Shown here: piece after piece, positions 8,940 through 17,439 of the stretch
Layout of the letters: the number at the start of each line of letters is the position of its first letter
Numbering within the stretch: the first letter of the stretch is position 1
Source of the DNA: Neolewinella agarilytica
GTDB lineage: Bacteria; Bacteroidota; Bacteroidia; Chitinophagales; Saprospiraceae
DNA: 64,000 nt
Direction of reading: 5' to 3'
NCBI RefSeq assembly: GCF_900110645.1
Contig: NZ_FOFB01000001.1
Span: 1-64,000 of the forward strand
Notes under the pieces: model-generated
What the model saw: only the letters and a program-made list of their open reading frames with translations
Told to the model about the DNA's origin: nothing
Database searches by the model: none
Position numbers and translations under genes: made by a program

Positions 8940-10940
8940 ATGATTAGGCAAAAACTTACCCTCCTCTTCCTCCTTATACCTACCCTTCTCTCCGCCCAGC
9001 AGCCCAGCATCTTTGACGACGATCCGATGCAGCATTTGCCACTCGGTATGGAGTACAGTAAATACGTGATTCGTGAGCCAACGGGGCTACCGGTAGTGAA
9101 ACAGCGGGTGGAACCCTTGCACTGGTGGACGAACATGGTCAATCCACGGCTGGAGGTGCTGATCTACGACCGAAAGGTGGCAGAGTTCTCCGAAGTAAAA
9201 GTGGAGTATCCCGGGGTAAGCGTGGAGTATGTCCGCAGGCTGGAGAACCCAAACTACCTATTCGTAGGGCTTTACATTGCGCCGGGAACCTCCCCTGGCT
9301 TTTTTGACCTTACCCTTGCATCCCGCGTCCGCGCCCTTAGTAGTCAAACAGTCAGGGAGTCAAATAGTCAGGGAGTCGGGGCGACTAAAACGGTGCGCTA
9401 CGAATTGAAGGCCCACCCCCGAGATGGCTGGAAGGAAAGAGAGTCTCTATCGTCCAAAGACCTGATTTACCTCATTATGCCGGACCGCTTCGCTAATGGC
9501 GACCCCGCAAATGACAAGGTCTATGGCATGACCGACACGCTGGTGAACCGGAAGAAATTTCTCTTTCGCCACGGCGGAGACCTTCAGGGTATCATCGATA
9601 AACTGGACTACCTGGAGGAGCTCGGTGTAACTGCTCTCTGGCTTAATCCGGTACTGGAAAACGATCAGCCCTACGCCAGCTATCATGGTTATGCGGTGAG
9701 CGATCACTACCGGATTGACCGACGATTCGGGAATAATGAAAAGTACCGCGAGCTCGTAATGGAGGCGCATGAGCGAGGCATAAAAATAGTGATGGACGTC
9801 ATCTTTAACCACGTTGGTGACCAGCACTGGCAAATCAGGGATTTGCCGAGCAAAGACTGGATTCACCAATGGCCTGAATACACCCAGACAACCTACCGCG
9901 CGCCTACCATTTTCGACCCCAACGGCAGCGAATATGACCGCAAGCGGATGACCGACGGTTGGTTTGACCGACACATGCCCGACCTCAACCAGCAGAATCC
10001 GCATCTGGCTAAATACCTGATCCAGAACAGCATCTGGTGGACGCTGTACAGCGGGCAGGATGCCTTTCGTATCGACACCTATGCCTATCCGGACACCGAA
10101 TTTATGGCGGAGTGGAACCGACGCCTGCTGGCGGAAGTCCCTCATCTCGGTATTTTCGGCGAAACCTGGGTTCATGGCCCCGGCGTACAAGCCTGGTTCG
10201 TTGGCGGAAGCCAACTAAAGCAAACGGTTAACACTCATTTGCCCGGCGTAACGGATTTTCAGGTCTACTATGCCCTCAACGAAGCGCTGAGTAAAGACCC
10301 CGGTTGGACGGAAGGTGTCAACCGTCTTTACTACACCATGGCTCAGGATTACCTCTACCCCAACCCACAACGTAACGTTACTTTTCTTGACAACCATGAC
10401 ATCTCCCGGGTTTTCACTTCCGTTGGAGAAGACATGACCAAAATGAAATCGGCTCTCTCCCTACTACTTACCATTCGAGGCATTCCGATGATCTACTACG
10501 GAACAGAGCTAGGTTTTACGGGTGCCGGAGGTGCCTTCGGAGAAGCGGGACGGGTAGATTTCCCCGGGGGCTTTGCTGGTGACCAACGCAATCTCTTCAG
10601 CCAGGCGGATCGAAACAGCACTGAACAAAAGCTGCATGGTTTCGTGAAGCGTCTGGCTAATTTCAGAAAGTCCAGCCTCGCCCTTACCAGCGGTAAAACC
10701 ATTCAGTACGTTCCACAAGATGGGGTGTACACCTTTTTCCGCCAACAAGGCAATGAGCTGGTGATGGTCATCTTTAACGGTAATAGTGAGGCCAGAACGG
10801 TGACGGACTTATCACCCTTCCAGCAGCAACTCGGTGGCTTAACCAGAGGGTTCGATCTTACGCGCAATGCGGAGGTTTCCCTGAAGGGCATAGAATTGGC
10901 AGGGAAAGAAACCCGGGTCATTAGTCTGGTAAGTCAGTAG
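8940..10940 (+). CDS. secreted GH13 alpha-amylase / neopullulanase-like
   Basis: 666 residues with a signal peptide ending near LLSAQQ. An N-terminal beta-sandwich (cyclomaltodextrinase-N type, about 30-165) precedes a GH13 barrel and a C-terminal beta domain. The catalytic triad is intact: nucleophile Asp379 (FRIDTY), acid/base Glu408 (FGETW) and transition-state Asp487 (FLDNHD). It should hydrolyse alpha-1,4 linkages of starch, glycogen or pullulan in the periplasm or at the surface, as SusA-type enzymes do, though no SusC/D genes are near. Odd point: the linker ALSSQTVRESNSQGVG before the barrel is encoded by a 16-bp tandem repeat (9342-9381) that also occurs in intergenic DNA at 24154. 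Confidence 0.88.
   Translation: MIRQKLTLLFLLIPTLLSAQQPSIFDDDPMQHLPLGMEYSKYVIREPTGLPVVKQRVEPLHWWTNMVNPRLEVLIYDRKVAEFSEVKVEYPGVSVEYVRRLENPNYLFVGLYIAPGTSPGFFDLTLASRVRALSSQTVRESNSQGVGATKTVRYELKAHPRDGWKERESLSSKDLIYLIMPDRFANGDPANDKVYGMTDTLVNRKKFLFRHGGDLQGIIDKLDYLEELGVTALWLNPVLENDQPYASYHGYAVSDHYRIDRRFGNNEKYRELVMEAHERGIKIVMDVIFNHVGDQHWQIRDLPSKDWIHQWPEYTQTTYRAPTIFDPNGSEYDRKRMTDGWFDRHMPDLNQQNPHLAKYLIQNSIWWTLYSGQDAFRIDTYAYPDTEFMAEWNRRLLAEVPHLGIFGETWVHGPGVQAWFVGGSQLKQTVNTHLPGVTDFQVYYALNEALSKDPGWTEGVNRLYYTMAQDYLYPNPQRNVTFLDNHDISRVFTSVGEDMTKMKSALSLLLTIRGIPMIYYGTELGFTGAGGAFGEAGRVDFPGGFAGDQRNLFSQADRNSTEQKLHGFVKRLANFRKSSLALTSGKTIQYVPQDGVYTFFRQQGNELVMVIFNGNSEARTVTDLSPFQQQLGGLTRGFDLTRNAEVSLKGIELAGKETRVISLVSQ
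9342..9381 (+). repeat. 16-bp tandem repeat inside the GH13 gene
   Basis: AGTCAAACAGTCAGGG at 9342-9357 is followed by AGTCAAATAGTCAGGG (9358-9373) and a partial unit AGTCGGGG. The second unit matches 15 bases exactly with the reverse complement of intergenic DNA at 24154-24168. The insertion keeps the reading frame. Confidence 0.75.
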
Positions 10941-11077
10941 TCTTATGATCTTGTAAGCTTTCGCACGTTGGGGAAATGACAGACATTGGAGAAGAGGTAT
11001 TCTGCACATTGGAGGTGCCACGATCTGACACCTATTTCACATTATAGCCTACGACATGCGGTAGCCTACCAGACTAC

Positions 11078-12064
11078 CTACTGTACCTTAAAGTCATAAG
11101 TAATCTTACCACACTGCCGTTGGGGGGCAGTTGGGTCAGCCTTAAACTTCCAGGCGCGGGCATTTTTGATCGCAGCAGCGACGAGGTTAGGATCTGCGGT
11201 GCTACTTCCTGACTGGGTGTACTTAGCCTCTGAGATCGAGCCATCGGGGCCAACACAGACGGATACGACGACGCGGCCGGACACCTGAGAATTCTCCCGA
11301 ACGGGCGGGCTTTTGAGTACGCCGCGGCCTCCCAGTCCGCCGGAAACACGACCGTCTCCCGTTGAAATACCGGTCAGGCGATCGGCGTTCGGATCACCAT
11401 TAGGGTCCCCCTGGTTGCCAGGCTTTCCTGTATTACCGTTACCTCCTCCGGAGCCGAAAAGGCCTCCGATTTGATCACGGGTGGCATTGGCCTCTGCCTG
11501 ACGGGCCGCTTCGGCGGCTTCCGCGCGGCGCTGAGCTTCAGCGGCTTCCGCTGCCCGACGACGATTTTCCGCATCGATGGCTTCCTGGCGGCGGCGTTCA
11601 GCGGCTTCAGCCTCTTGTTGTTGCCGTCTTTCGGCGTCCGCTTCCCGTTGGCGCTGAGCTTCTGCTTCCTGACGACGGGCTTCTTCCTGAGCTTTCTGTT
11701 TTCGCAATGCAATTTCGGCCGGTGTCTCCTGTTGCACTACCTCTCGTTGTTGCTCAACCGGTTTAGTTGGAGCTGCAGGTGGTGGTGGCGGAGGAGTCGC
11801 TTCCTGTGGCTCCGGAGGCGTAGGAACCGGATCCGGTGGAGTGGGCTCAGCCACAGCCGGAGCGCTGGGGCCTGCGTTTTCACTACCCTCACCCGTATCA
11901 ACGAAGCCAAGGTTCACCAGAATACCTGGTTGTCCGGGAGGAGGATTCAAGTGATAAAACACCGGAATAACTAACAATAGAATGAAAAGAATGAAACCAA
12001 TGCCTGCGGCTATTTTGCCCCGGCGGTCTCCTCTGATTTCCGATTCTGACAGTTGAACGTCCAT
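11078..12064 (-). CDS. TonB/TolA-like energy transducer
   Basis: 328 residues. One membrane segment near the N-terminus (GKIAAGIGFILFILLLVIPVF begins at about residue 16; cytoplasmic side in). Then a proline-rich stretch (PTPPDPVPTPPEP...), a long charged Ala/Glu/Gln/Arg coiled coil (about 105-200) as in TolA, a Gly/Asn linker and a C-terminal TonB-type domain (VVVSVCVGPDGSISEAKYTQSG ... ARAWKFKADP). It likely spans the periplasm to pass proton-motive energy to outer-membrane receptors. No exbB or exbD is adjacent, so it is an orphan transducer here. It faces the GH13 gene convergently. Confidence 0.8.
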   Translation of the reverse strand: MDVQLSESEIRGDRRGKIAAGIGFILFILLLVIPVFYHLNPPPGQPGILVNLGFVDTGEGSENAGPSAPAVAEPTPPDPVPTPPEPQEATPPPPPPAAPTKPVEQQREVVQQETPAEIALRKQKAQEEARRQEAEAQRQREADAERRQQQEAEAAERRRQEAIDAENRRRAAEAAEAQRRAEAAEAARQAEANATRDQIGGLFGSGGGNGNTGKPGNQGDPNGDPNADRLTGISTGDGRVSGGLGGRGVLKSPPVRENSQVSGRVVVSVCVGPDGSISEAKYTQSGSSTADPNLVAAAIKNARAWKFKADPTAPQRQCGKITYDFKVQ

Positions 12065-12143
12065 GTTATTTTTTCTTTGTTCTGGGTGGTAGATGTAAAA
12101 CTACACAGGATTACACAATAGTATGTGGGGAAAGGTGGAAATT

Positions 12144-12185
12144 GCAGGTTGCGGGTTGCAGGTTACAGGTTACAGGTTACAGGTT
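12144..12185 (+). repeat. GCAGGTT heptad array, 6 units
   Basis: Six head-to-tail 7-mers: GCAGGTT, GCGGGTT, GCAGGTT, then ACAGGTT three times. It lies between the start of the TonB-like gene and the terminator of the subtilase gene. Same heptad as the arrays at 28681-28752 and 63032-63146. Confidence 0.85.
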
Positions 12186-12202
12186 GATTCTGGCAACTCC
12201 TT

Positions 12203-12240
12203 AAAAAAACAACCCCGCCTCCTGTTCTGGAGACGGGGTT
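12203..12240 (-). terminator. intrinsic terminator of the subtilase gene
   Basis: AACCCCG-C-CTCC (12211-12222), loop TGTTCT, GGAG-A-CGGGGTT (12229-12240): an 11-bp stem with one mismatch. On the minus strand it is followed by a run of seven T (complement of 12203-12209). It is 45 bp past the subtilase stop. Confidence 0.85.
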
Positions 12241-12285
12241 ATTACGCAAACACCGTTTTCTTCAAAACGGTTTGACTTAAGAAGC

Positions 12286-15200
12286 TTAGCGACGAATCAC
12301 GACACGTTCGGTATTCGTTTCCTCTTCGGTCTGCACACTCAACAGGTAGACACCGGTTGGCAGCTGACTGATGTCGAGCGTAGTTGTCTCAACATTACCG
12401 ATGGTGCGGTTCAGGAGAAGCTTACCATCAATGCTGTACAGGCTTACTTCTTCGATCAGCTCATCCGCAGTTACCTGAAGGTAATCGCTGGCGGGGTTAG
12501 GCGTGATCTTGAACTCATAGTCTGCCACATCCGGGTTGTCAAAGCGTACTGGTCCACCGACTGGCTCAATCGTAGAGATGGTTCCCGTATTCAGCTTTGA
12601 AGTGGAAGAACTGGTGATGATGACCTCGTCGATGTAAATCTGGTCGGCATTAGCACTCGCGTCACACTGGAAGCGGAACTGGGCGCCGTTCACGAGGTTA
12701 TAATCAGCGGAGCTCAGGGTAACTTCAGCAGAGTAGAAAGACCCATTATTGAAGCTGCTTCCGCTGGCATAGGTGGCAACTGTTTGCCAGCCGGAACCAC
12801 TATTGTAGCGCAGCCAGAAGTCTTCTCCGTTCTCCATGCTGTTGGGGTAGAAGTAAAAACTAACCGTGACGGAGGATGCACCGGACAGATCAAGACTTGG
12901 TGAAGTCATGGAAGATGCCGTACCACTGTTATCGCGAATCCGAACGGAATACTGTCCTTCCCAACTACGGGTAGTGGTTCTTACCCGCGCACAGTCACTA
13001 CCTCCATCGGCCCAGCCCTGAAGGCCGGTCTCGAAGTAGTAAGCCTCACTGATTCCGCCTCCGCCACCGGTACAGCCGGTGGTTGTTCCGCTTGCGCTTG
13101 CGGTGCCGGACTCGTTACCAGCTGCATCAACGGCACTTACCGCGAAGGTGTAAGACGTACAAGCTACCAGTCCTGTAATGCCCGTGGAGGTACCCGTAAC
13201 CGTTCCGGCCAAGCTACCATCAATGTATACGTTGTAACCAGTGACACCTACGTTGTCGCTGGAAGCATTCCAGCTAAGGTCAAGGGTGGTTTCAGCTTCA
13301 TTGCTGACGGAAAGACCCGTTGGGGTAGTTGGAGCCTGTGTGTCAGCGCCAGAGCCACCGATACAGAAATCCGTTGCTTCACTGCTGCCGAAGGAACCAC
13401 CGCTGGCAAGCGTAGTTCCTCCCTGGGTCAGGCTGTAAGAGCCGTTGCCGTAAGAACAGCAAATGCCGTCGCCGTAAGTGTCGTTAATCGTAAAGGTGTA
13501 GCAATCATCCACAAGACAAATCGTCTCCGTGTAGTTACCACCATCCGGGATACTACCGTAAGTTCCTCCTGATGCAACCGTCTGACCGGCATCATTAGTC
13601 AGCGTCCAGCTGGTTTCCTCAGGGTAGTTGTCCATCGTAATGCTAAGTACAACCTCCGTTCCATTACAGCCGGTTGGGCAGGAAGGACAAGTTGGGCCAC
13701 CGCAATCAACACCCGTTTCCTGGCCATTTTGAATGCCATCAGAACAGGTTGGTCCGCCGCCGGCACCGGCGGCCTGAAGGGCACCTAGTGCGTTCACCCG
13801 TCCGTTACCATACAGGTTATCAAAGCCGGAGGCGCCCATGTCAATAGCAGAGTTGTAAAGGATCGTCTTCAGCTGACCAGAAGTCAGGTTAGGGTTGTAA
13901 CCCAATACCAGTGCCGCAACGCCAGAGACTACCGGACAAGCAGAGGAAGTACCTCCGAAGGTGTTGGTGTAGTTGGTGCTGGTATATCCGGGGCTACCCA
14001 TGCGATCCGTCGTGCGGACACCCGCTCCCGGGCCTCCAACATTGTTCGAGGGGGCAACGATGTCAAGCGCAGGACCAGCATTACTGTAAGCAGACTTTAC
14101 CCCAGTATTGGCGATGGCACCGACGGCGACAACGCTTGGAACGTCGGCCGGGTAGCTGACACAGCTACCGTAGTCGTTGCCCGAGGCGAAAGTGATCAGA
14201 CAGCCCAGACCTCCGCGACCATTACTGTTAGCGGTATTCAAAGCATTGGTAATGTTGGAAAAACTCGCGGTACAGGATCCGTAGCCCCAGGAATTACTCA
14301 TTACGTCAGCTCCCTGGTTATTAGCCCAGGTGATACCGTCAGCAATATCCTGAGTAGACTCGCCACCGACAAAAATATTGACGGAGATCAGGTTGACCAG
14401 TGGTGCGACTCCGCGAACACCAATACTGTTGTGAGTAGCGGCAATGGATCCAGCGCAGGCAACACCGTGGTTACTTCCGCTTACCGCGTCGCCGTTACCA
14501 TTATTGGCTGGGCTGAAGCCGGCAGTATAACGGCTTTGGCCGCTGCTGTTGTTCAGGTCTTCGTGATCTTCCAGGCCATCATCAATGACGGCAACCGTGA
14601 TGGAGGAAGAGCCAAGAGAAATGCCCCATGCTTCCAGAGCATTACAGTCGGCATCATTAGCGCCAGCGACACCGTCAATGGTCTGACCAGTATTGTGCAT
14701 CTGGAATTGCTCACTAAAAAGCGGGTCGTTAATCTGGAAACGCTCAATGGGAGCGTAGAAATCAGGCTGGGCGAAAATGGCCAGGCCGCTTTCTTCCAGT
14801 TTATTAGCGGCCGCGAACACATCGGACAGCTGATTCATTTCCATTCGGTAGGTGCCAAACTTTTTAACGATGGTTTTAACCCCCATGGCCGCAACGGTCT
14901 GCAACATAGCGGCGGCATCGTTCTTGTCTTTGAGCTTCACCACAACCGTACGGGTTGGGTATAAGGCGAATCCGTCAGCCTGCAGGTAAGCAGGGCTAAC
15001 CTGCACCTCATCGGTGTCGAAACCCAGGCTGTTAGCTACCTCATCAGCCCGCATACTGCGCGTAGCTTCAACTACTGCGTAAGGTTTATGCGCCCAGTTG
15101 TCATACTGTTTAACGTCAGTTCTTTTAACCGTCGCTAGCGTACTTGCGGTATTGGCCGTAACGATAAACTGGGTGGAAGAAGGGGTGAGTTGCACTTTTT

Positions 15201-15288
15201 CGCCTGCGGCGTAGTAATGCTTGGTTTGGGCAAAAGAGAGGGATGCCCAGAGAACGCAGAGCGCTCCGAGGAGTAGTCTTTGAAACAT
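12286..15288 (-). CDS. T9SS-secreted subtilisin-like serine protease
   Basis: 1,000 residues: signal peptide (to about SFAQ21), an N-terminal prodomain-like region (about 25-180), an S8 peptidase domain with Asp236 (AVIDDG), His274 (SNHGV) and Ser448 (GGTSSAC) in place, a Cys-rich GIQNGQETGVDCGGPTC segment, two small beta modules, a fibronectin type III domain (TPTGLSVSNEAETTLDLSW), a jelly-roll-like domain and a type-A T9SS sorting domain ending TERVVIRR. It should be exported through T9SS and digest protein outside the cell. Domain order is typical of Bacteroidota secreted proteases. Transcription ends at the hairpin at 12211-12240. Confidence 0.92.
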   Translation of the reverse strand: MFQRLLLGALCVLWASLSFAQTKHYYAAGEKVQLTPSSTQFIVTANTASTLATVKRTDVKQYDNWAHKPYAVVEATRSMRADEVANSLGFDTDEVQVSPAYLQADGFALYPTRTVVVKLKDKNDAAAMLQTVAAMGVKTIVKKFGTYRMEMNQLSDVFAAANKLEESGLAIFAQPDFYAPIERFQINDPLFSEQFQMHNTGQTIDGVAGANDADCNALEAWGISLGSSSITVAVIDDGLEDHEDLNNSSGQSRYTAGFSPANNGNGDAVSGSNHGVACAGSIAATHNSIGVRGVAPLVNLISVNIFVGGESTQDIADGITWANNQGADVMSNSWGYGSCTASFSNITNALNTANSNGRGGLGCLITFASGNDYGSCVSYPADVPSVVAVGAIANTGVKSAYSNAGPALDIVAPSNNVGGPGAGVRTTDRMGSPGYTSTNYTNTFGGTSSACPVVSGVAALVLGYNPNLTSGQLKTILYNSAIDMGASGFDNLYGNGRVNALGALQAAGAGGGPTCSDGIQNGQETGVDCGGPTCPSCPTGCNGTEVVLSITMDNYPEETSWTLTNDAGQTVASGGTYGSIPDGGNYTETICLVDDCYTFTINDTYGDGICCSYGNGSYSLTQGGTTLASGGSFGSSEATDFCIGGSGADTQAPTTPTGLSVSNEAETTLDLSWNASSDNVGVTGYNVYIDGSLAGTVTGTSTGITGLVACTSYTFAVSAVDAAGNESGTASASGTTTGCTGGGGGISEAYYFETGLQGWADGGSDCARVRTTTRSWEGQYSVRIRDNSGTASSMTSPSLDLSGASSVTVSFYFYPNSMENGEDFWLRYNSGSGWQTVATYASGSSFNNGSFYSAEVTLSSADYNLVNGAQFRFQCDASANADQIYIDEVIITSSSTSKLNTGTISTIEPVGGPVRFDNPDVADYEFKITPNPASDYLQVTADELIEEVSLYSIDGKLLLNRTIGNVETTTLDISQLPTGVYLLSVQTEEETNTERVVIRR

Positions 15289-15709
15289 AGAAAAGGAAAA
15301 TTGAATGTGTTTTTATGAGAGATTAAACAGTGAATGGACTAGTAAAAATTGATTTAGGTTTATTCTGTTAATTAAGTGTGAACGCCATAAAAGTAGCCAA
15401 AAAAGGCAAATACAGCGAATTTTCGCAATGCCATCAGGGTGATTAACGGTAAAAAATACGGCAATAGACATATTTATCAGATGCTAAGCCCAAATAAAAA
15501 TCCGATGATCCAAAAATTAATAGAGAACAAAAAAAACAACTATAAATAGCTGACCAACAATGCATTACGAAACATCAAAAAACAAACGAGATGAATGTTA
15601 ATTCATTTTCATTTAAAGAAAACCAACTTCTCAAAGCAAGCCTCAGGTCGCGGCAAAAAAATTACAATTCAATCAACTTTTAGCCCTCAAAAGGGCTCTA
15701 AGCCTAGAA
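15289..15709. other. AT-rich intergenic stretch
   Basis: About 420 bp upstream of the subtilase gene and downstream of the amidase gene, clearly AT-richer than its surroundings. It must contain the subtilase promoter; the nearest box I see on the minus strand is TACTTTTA, one base off TAnnTTTG. A hairpin AGCCCT-CAAA-AGGGCT (15682-15697) lies 13 bp past the amidase stop but lacks a T-run on that strand. No gene recognised. Confidence 0.5.
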
Positions 15710-17404
15710 TTACCGCCCCAACAGGTAACGAACAGATGCAGGAGGCAAGCGCTTTCCATCCAGATAGACAACTATCATTGCATCATAAAAGCCTGCAGAA
15801 TTTATTCGTTCTTTTGCGGTTTTAGCATCGGCTGCAGTCCGTAATCCCCTGGCCTGATACTTATTCAGATTGCCCTCCACAATTTTAAGAATCGGGTAAG
15901 GCAAACGTTGCCATTGAGGATCATCAAGATTCAACTCCCGTTTAGTAGCAATGATTTGGACGGCGTAAAGAAGTTGTGCGTCCGGAATTCTTTTCAAATC
16001 CGGCCCTTTCGGCTTCGGTGGAGCTTCCCGCTTTTTGGCTTCGCCAAAAGTATAGCCCTTGCCCTTTCGCGGGTTAACGGTGTCAGCAGCCATTACCGGT
16101 GTACCGTATGTAACCGGAACATACCCACCACGCGGAACTACCCGGTTGGGAGGTGCTACCCGACCTTCCTGAACCTGCCGACGCACAAGATCTTCGTACT
16201 GATTAATCGTCGGCTTTGGGGCCTCATTTGGCGGAGTAATCACTGCCGGCGTGTTTGAAGGTTCGGGGGCACTGTAGTAGGGCACCACCGAACTGGAGGG
16301 CTTATACACCAGCGGAGACTCCCCAACTCCCTTTGCCGTCCATTGTTGCTGCCGGGCAGCAGGAGGCGGGTTTTCCGAGAGTTGAATCTCTCGTCCAAAG
16401 ACAGAGGCCTTTTGGGTAAAAGTTGGCGGGCTGACCACCTCTTCCTGCCGGGCTAAAACATTACTTGCAGCGGCCGGCTTGTTTACGGCAACTGCGGGCG
16501 ATGAAGCAACCACGGCTACCGGTTGAGACTTTCGCTCTATCACGGGGCCCGGCTGTCCGGTAATCCGCTCATGATATTTACCAAAAGCGCGCAGCAGCGA
16601 ATTGGCCAGTTTGCGTTGACCGGCATCACTCATTAAAAAGGCTTCCTCATCGGGGTTACTCATGAACCCGGTTTCCACCAGTACACTCGGCATGGTGGTT
16701 TCTTTCAGGACAACAAATCCCGCTTGCTTAACACCTCGACTTTTCCGTCCGGCATCCGAAAATTCGTTTTCCACCAGTTCAGCAAACTGAATACTGCGCT
16801 CCAGAAAAGCATGCTGAAACATGCTCATCATAATATGCCCTTCATCACTGTTAGGATCGTAGCCATAGTTTTGCTCGACGTTATCTTCCAGTAAAATAGA
16901 AGCGTTCTCCCGTTTAGCCACACTCAGGTTATGCTTGGCTACGTGTTGCCCCATGACGAAAGTCTCCGTACCATAGGTCGAGGTCCCACCGGGCATTATG
17001 TTGGCATGAATGCTGATAAAAAGATCTGCGCCGGCATCATTGGCGATGGCGGCACGCTCGTATAAGGGGATAAAGGTATCGTCAGAACGGGTCATGATTA
17101 CCTCTACCTCCGGGTAGTTGGTTCTGATTCCAATGGCCAACAATTGCGCGATACTAAGTGCAATGTGCTTTTCCCGGCTATTCTCCCCCATCCCGCCAGG
17201 ATCTTTCCCGCCATGGCCGGCATCAATAACTACCTTTTCTAGTCCGTTAAAGGTAGTTGACGTACTTTTGAGCTTCCTTTTATTTAAGGAATCGTTAAAG
17301 CCCCCTTCAGTTGGCGACACAAAGCCCGGACCTGCCATCATTGGGGAACAGCTCAGTAACGAAAAGATCAATAATAACAGTGCGTAATTACCCTTTGGTA
17401 TCAT
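15710..17404 (-). CDS. N-acetylmuramoyl-L-alanine amidase with C-terminal SPOR-like domain
   Basis: 564 residues from the ATG at 17404 (MIPKGNYALLLLIFSLLSCS opens a lipoprotein signal; the longer frame from 17452 would run into the divergent promoter). Amidase_3 domain with VIDAGHGGKDPG, the zinc Glu in NSREKHIAL, SIHAN and VETGFMSN. Then a long Pro-rich disordered linker and a C-terminal repeat-like domain (YAVQIIATKREL ... AKERINSAGFYDAMIVVYLDG) of SPOR type, expected to bind denuded glycan at the septum. It cuts the amide bond between MurNAc and the stem peptide. It is divergent from the LptD-like gene with only 35-113 bp between starts, a pairing I associate with Bacteroidota. Confidence 0.9.
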   Translation of the reverse strand: MIPKGNYALLLLIFSLLSCSPMMAGPGFVSPTEGGFNDSLNKRKLKSTSTTFNGLEKVVIDAGHGGKDPGGMGENSREKHIALSIAQLLAIGIRTNYPEVEVIMTRSDDTFIPLYERAAIANDAGADLFISIHANIMPGGTSTYGTETFVMGQHVAKHNLSVAKRENASILLEDNVEQNYGYDPNSDEGHIMMSMFQHAFLERSIQFAELVENEFSDAGRKSRGVKQAGFVVLKETTMPSVLVETGFMSNPDEEAFLMSDAGQRKLANSLLRAFGKYHERITGQPGPVIERKSQPVAVVASSPAVAVNKPAAASNVLARQEEVVSPPTFTQKASVFGREIQLSENPPPAARQQQWTAKGVGESPLVYKPSSSVVPYYSAPEPSNTPAVITPPNEAPKPTINQYEDLVRRQVQEGRVAPPNRVVPRGGYVPVTYGTPVMAADTVNPRKGKGYTFGEAKKREAPPKPKGPDLKRIPDAQLLYAVQIIATKRELNLDDPQWQRLPYPILKIVEGNLNKYQARGLRTAADAKTAKERINSAGFYDAMIVVYLDGKRLPPASVRYLLGR

Positions 17405-17439
17405 CAGTAGTCGTTCGGAATCCGGTAGGGGCCGGAGGG

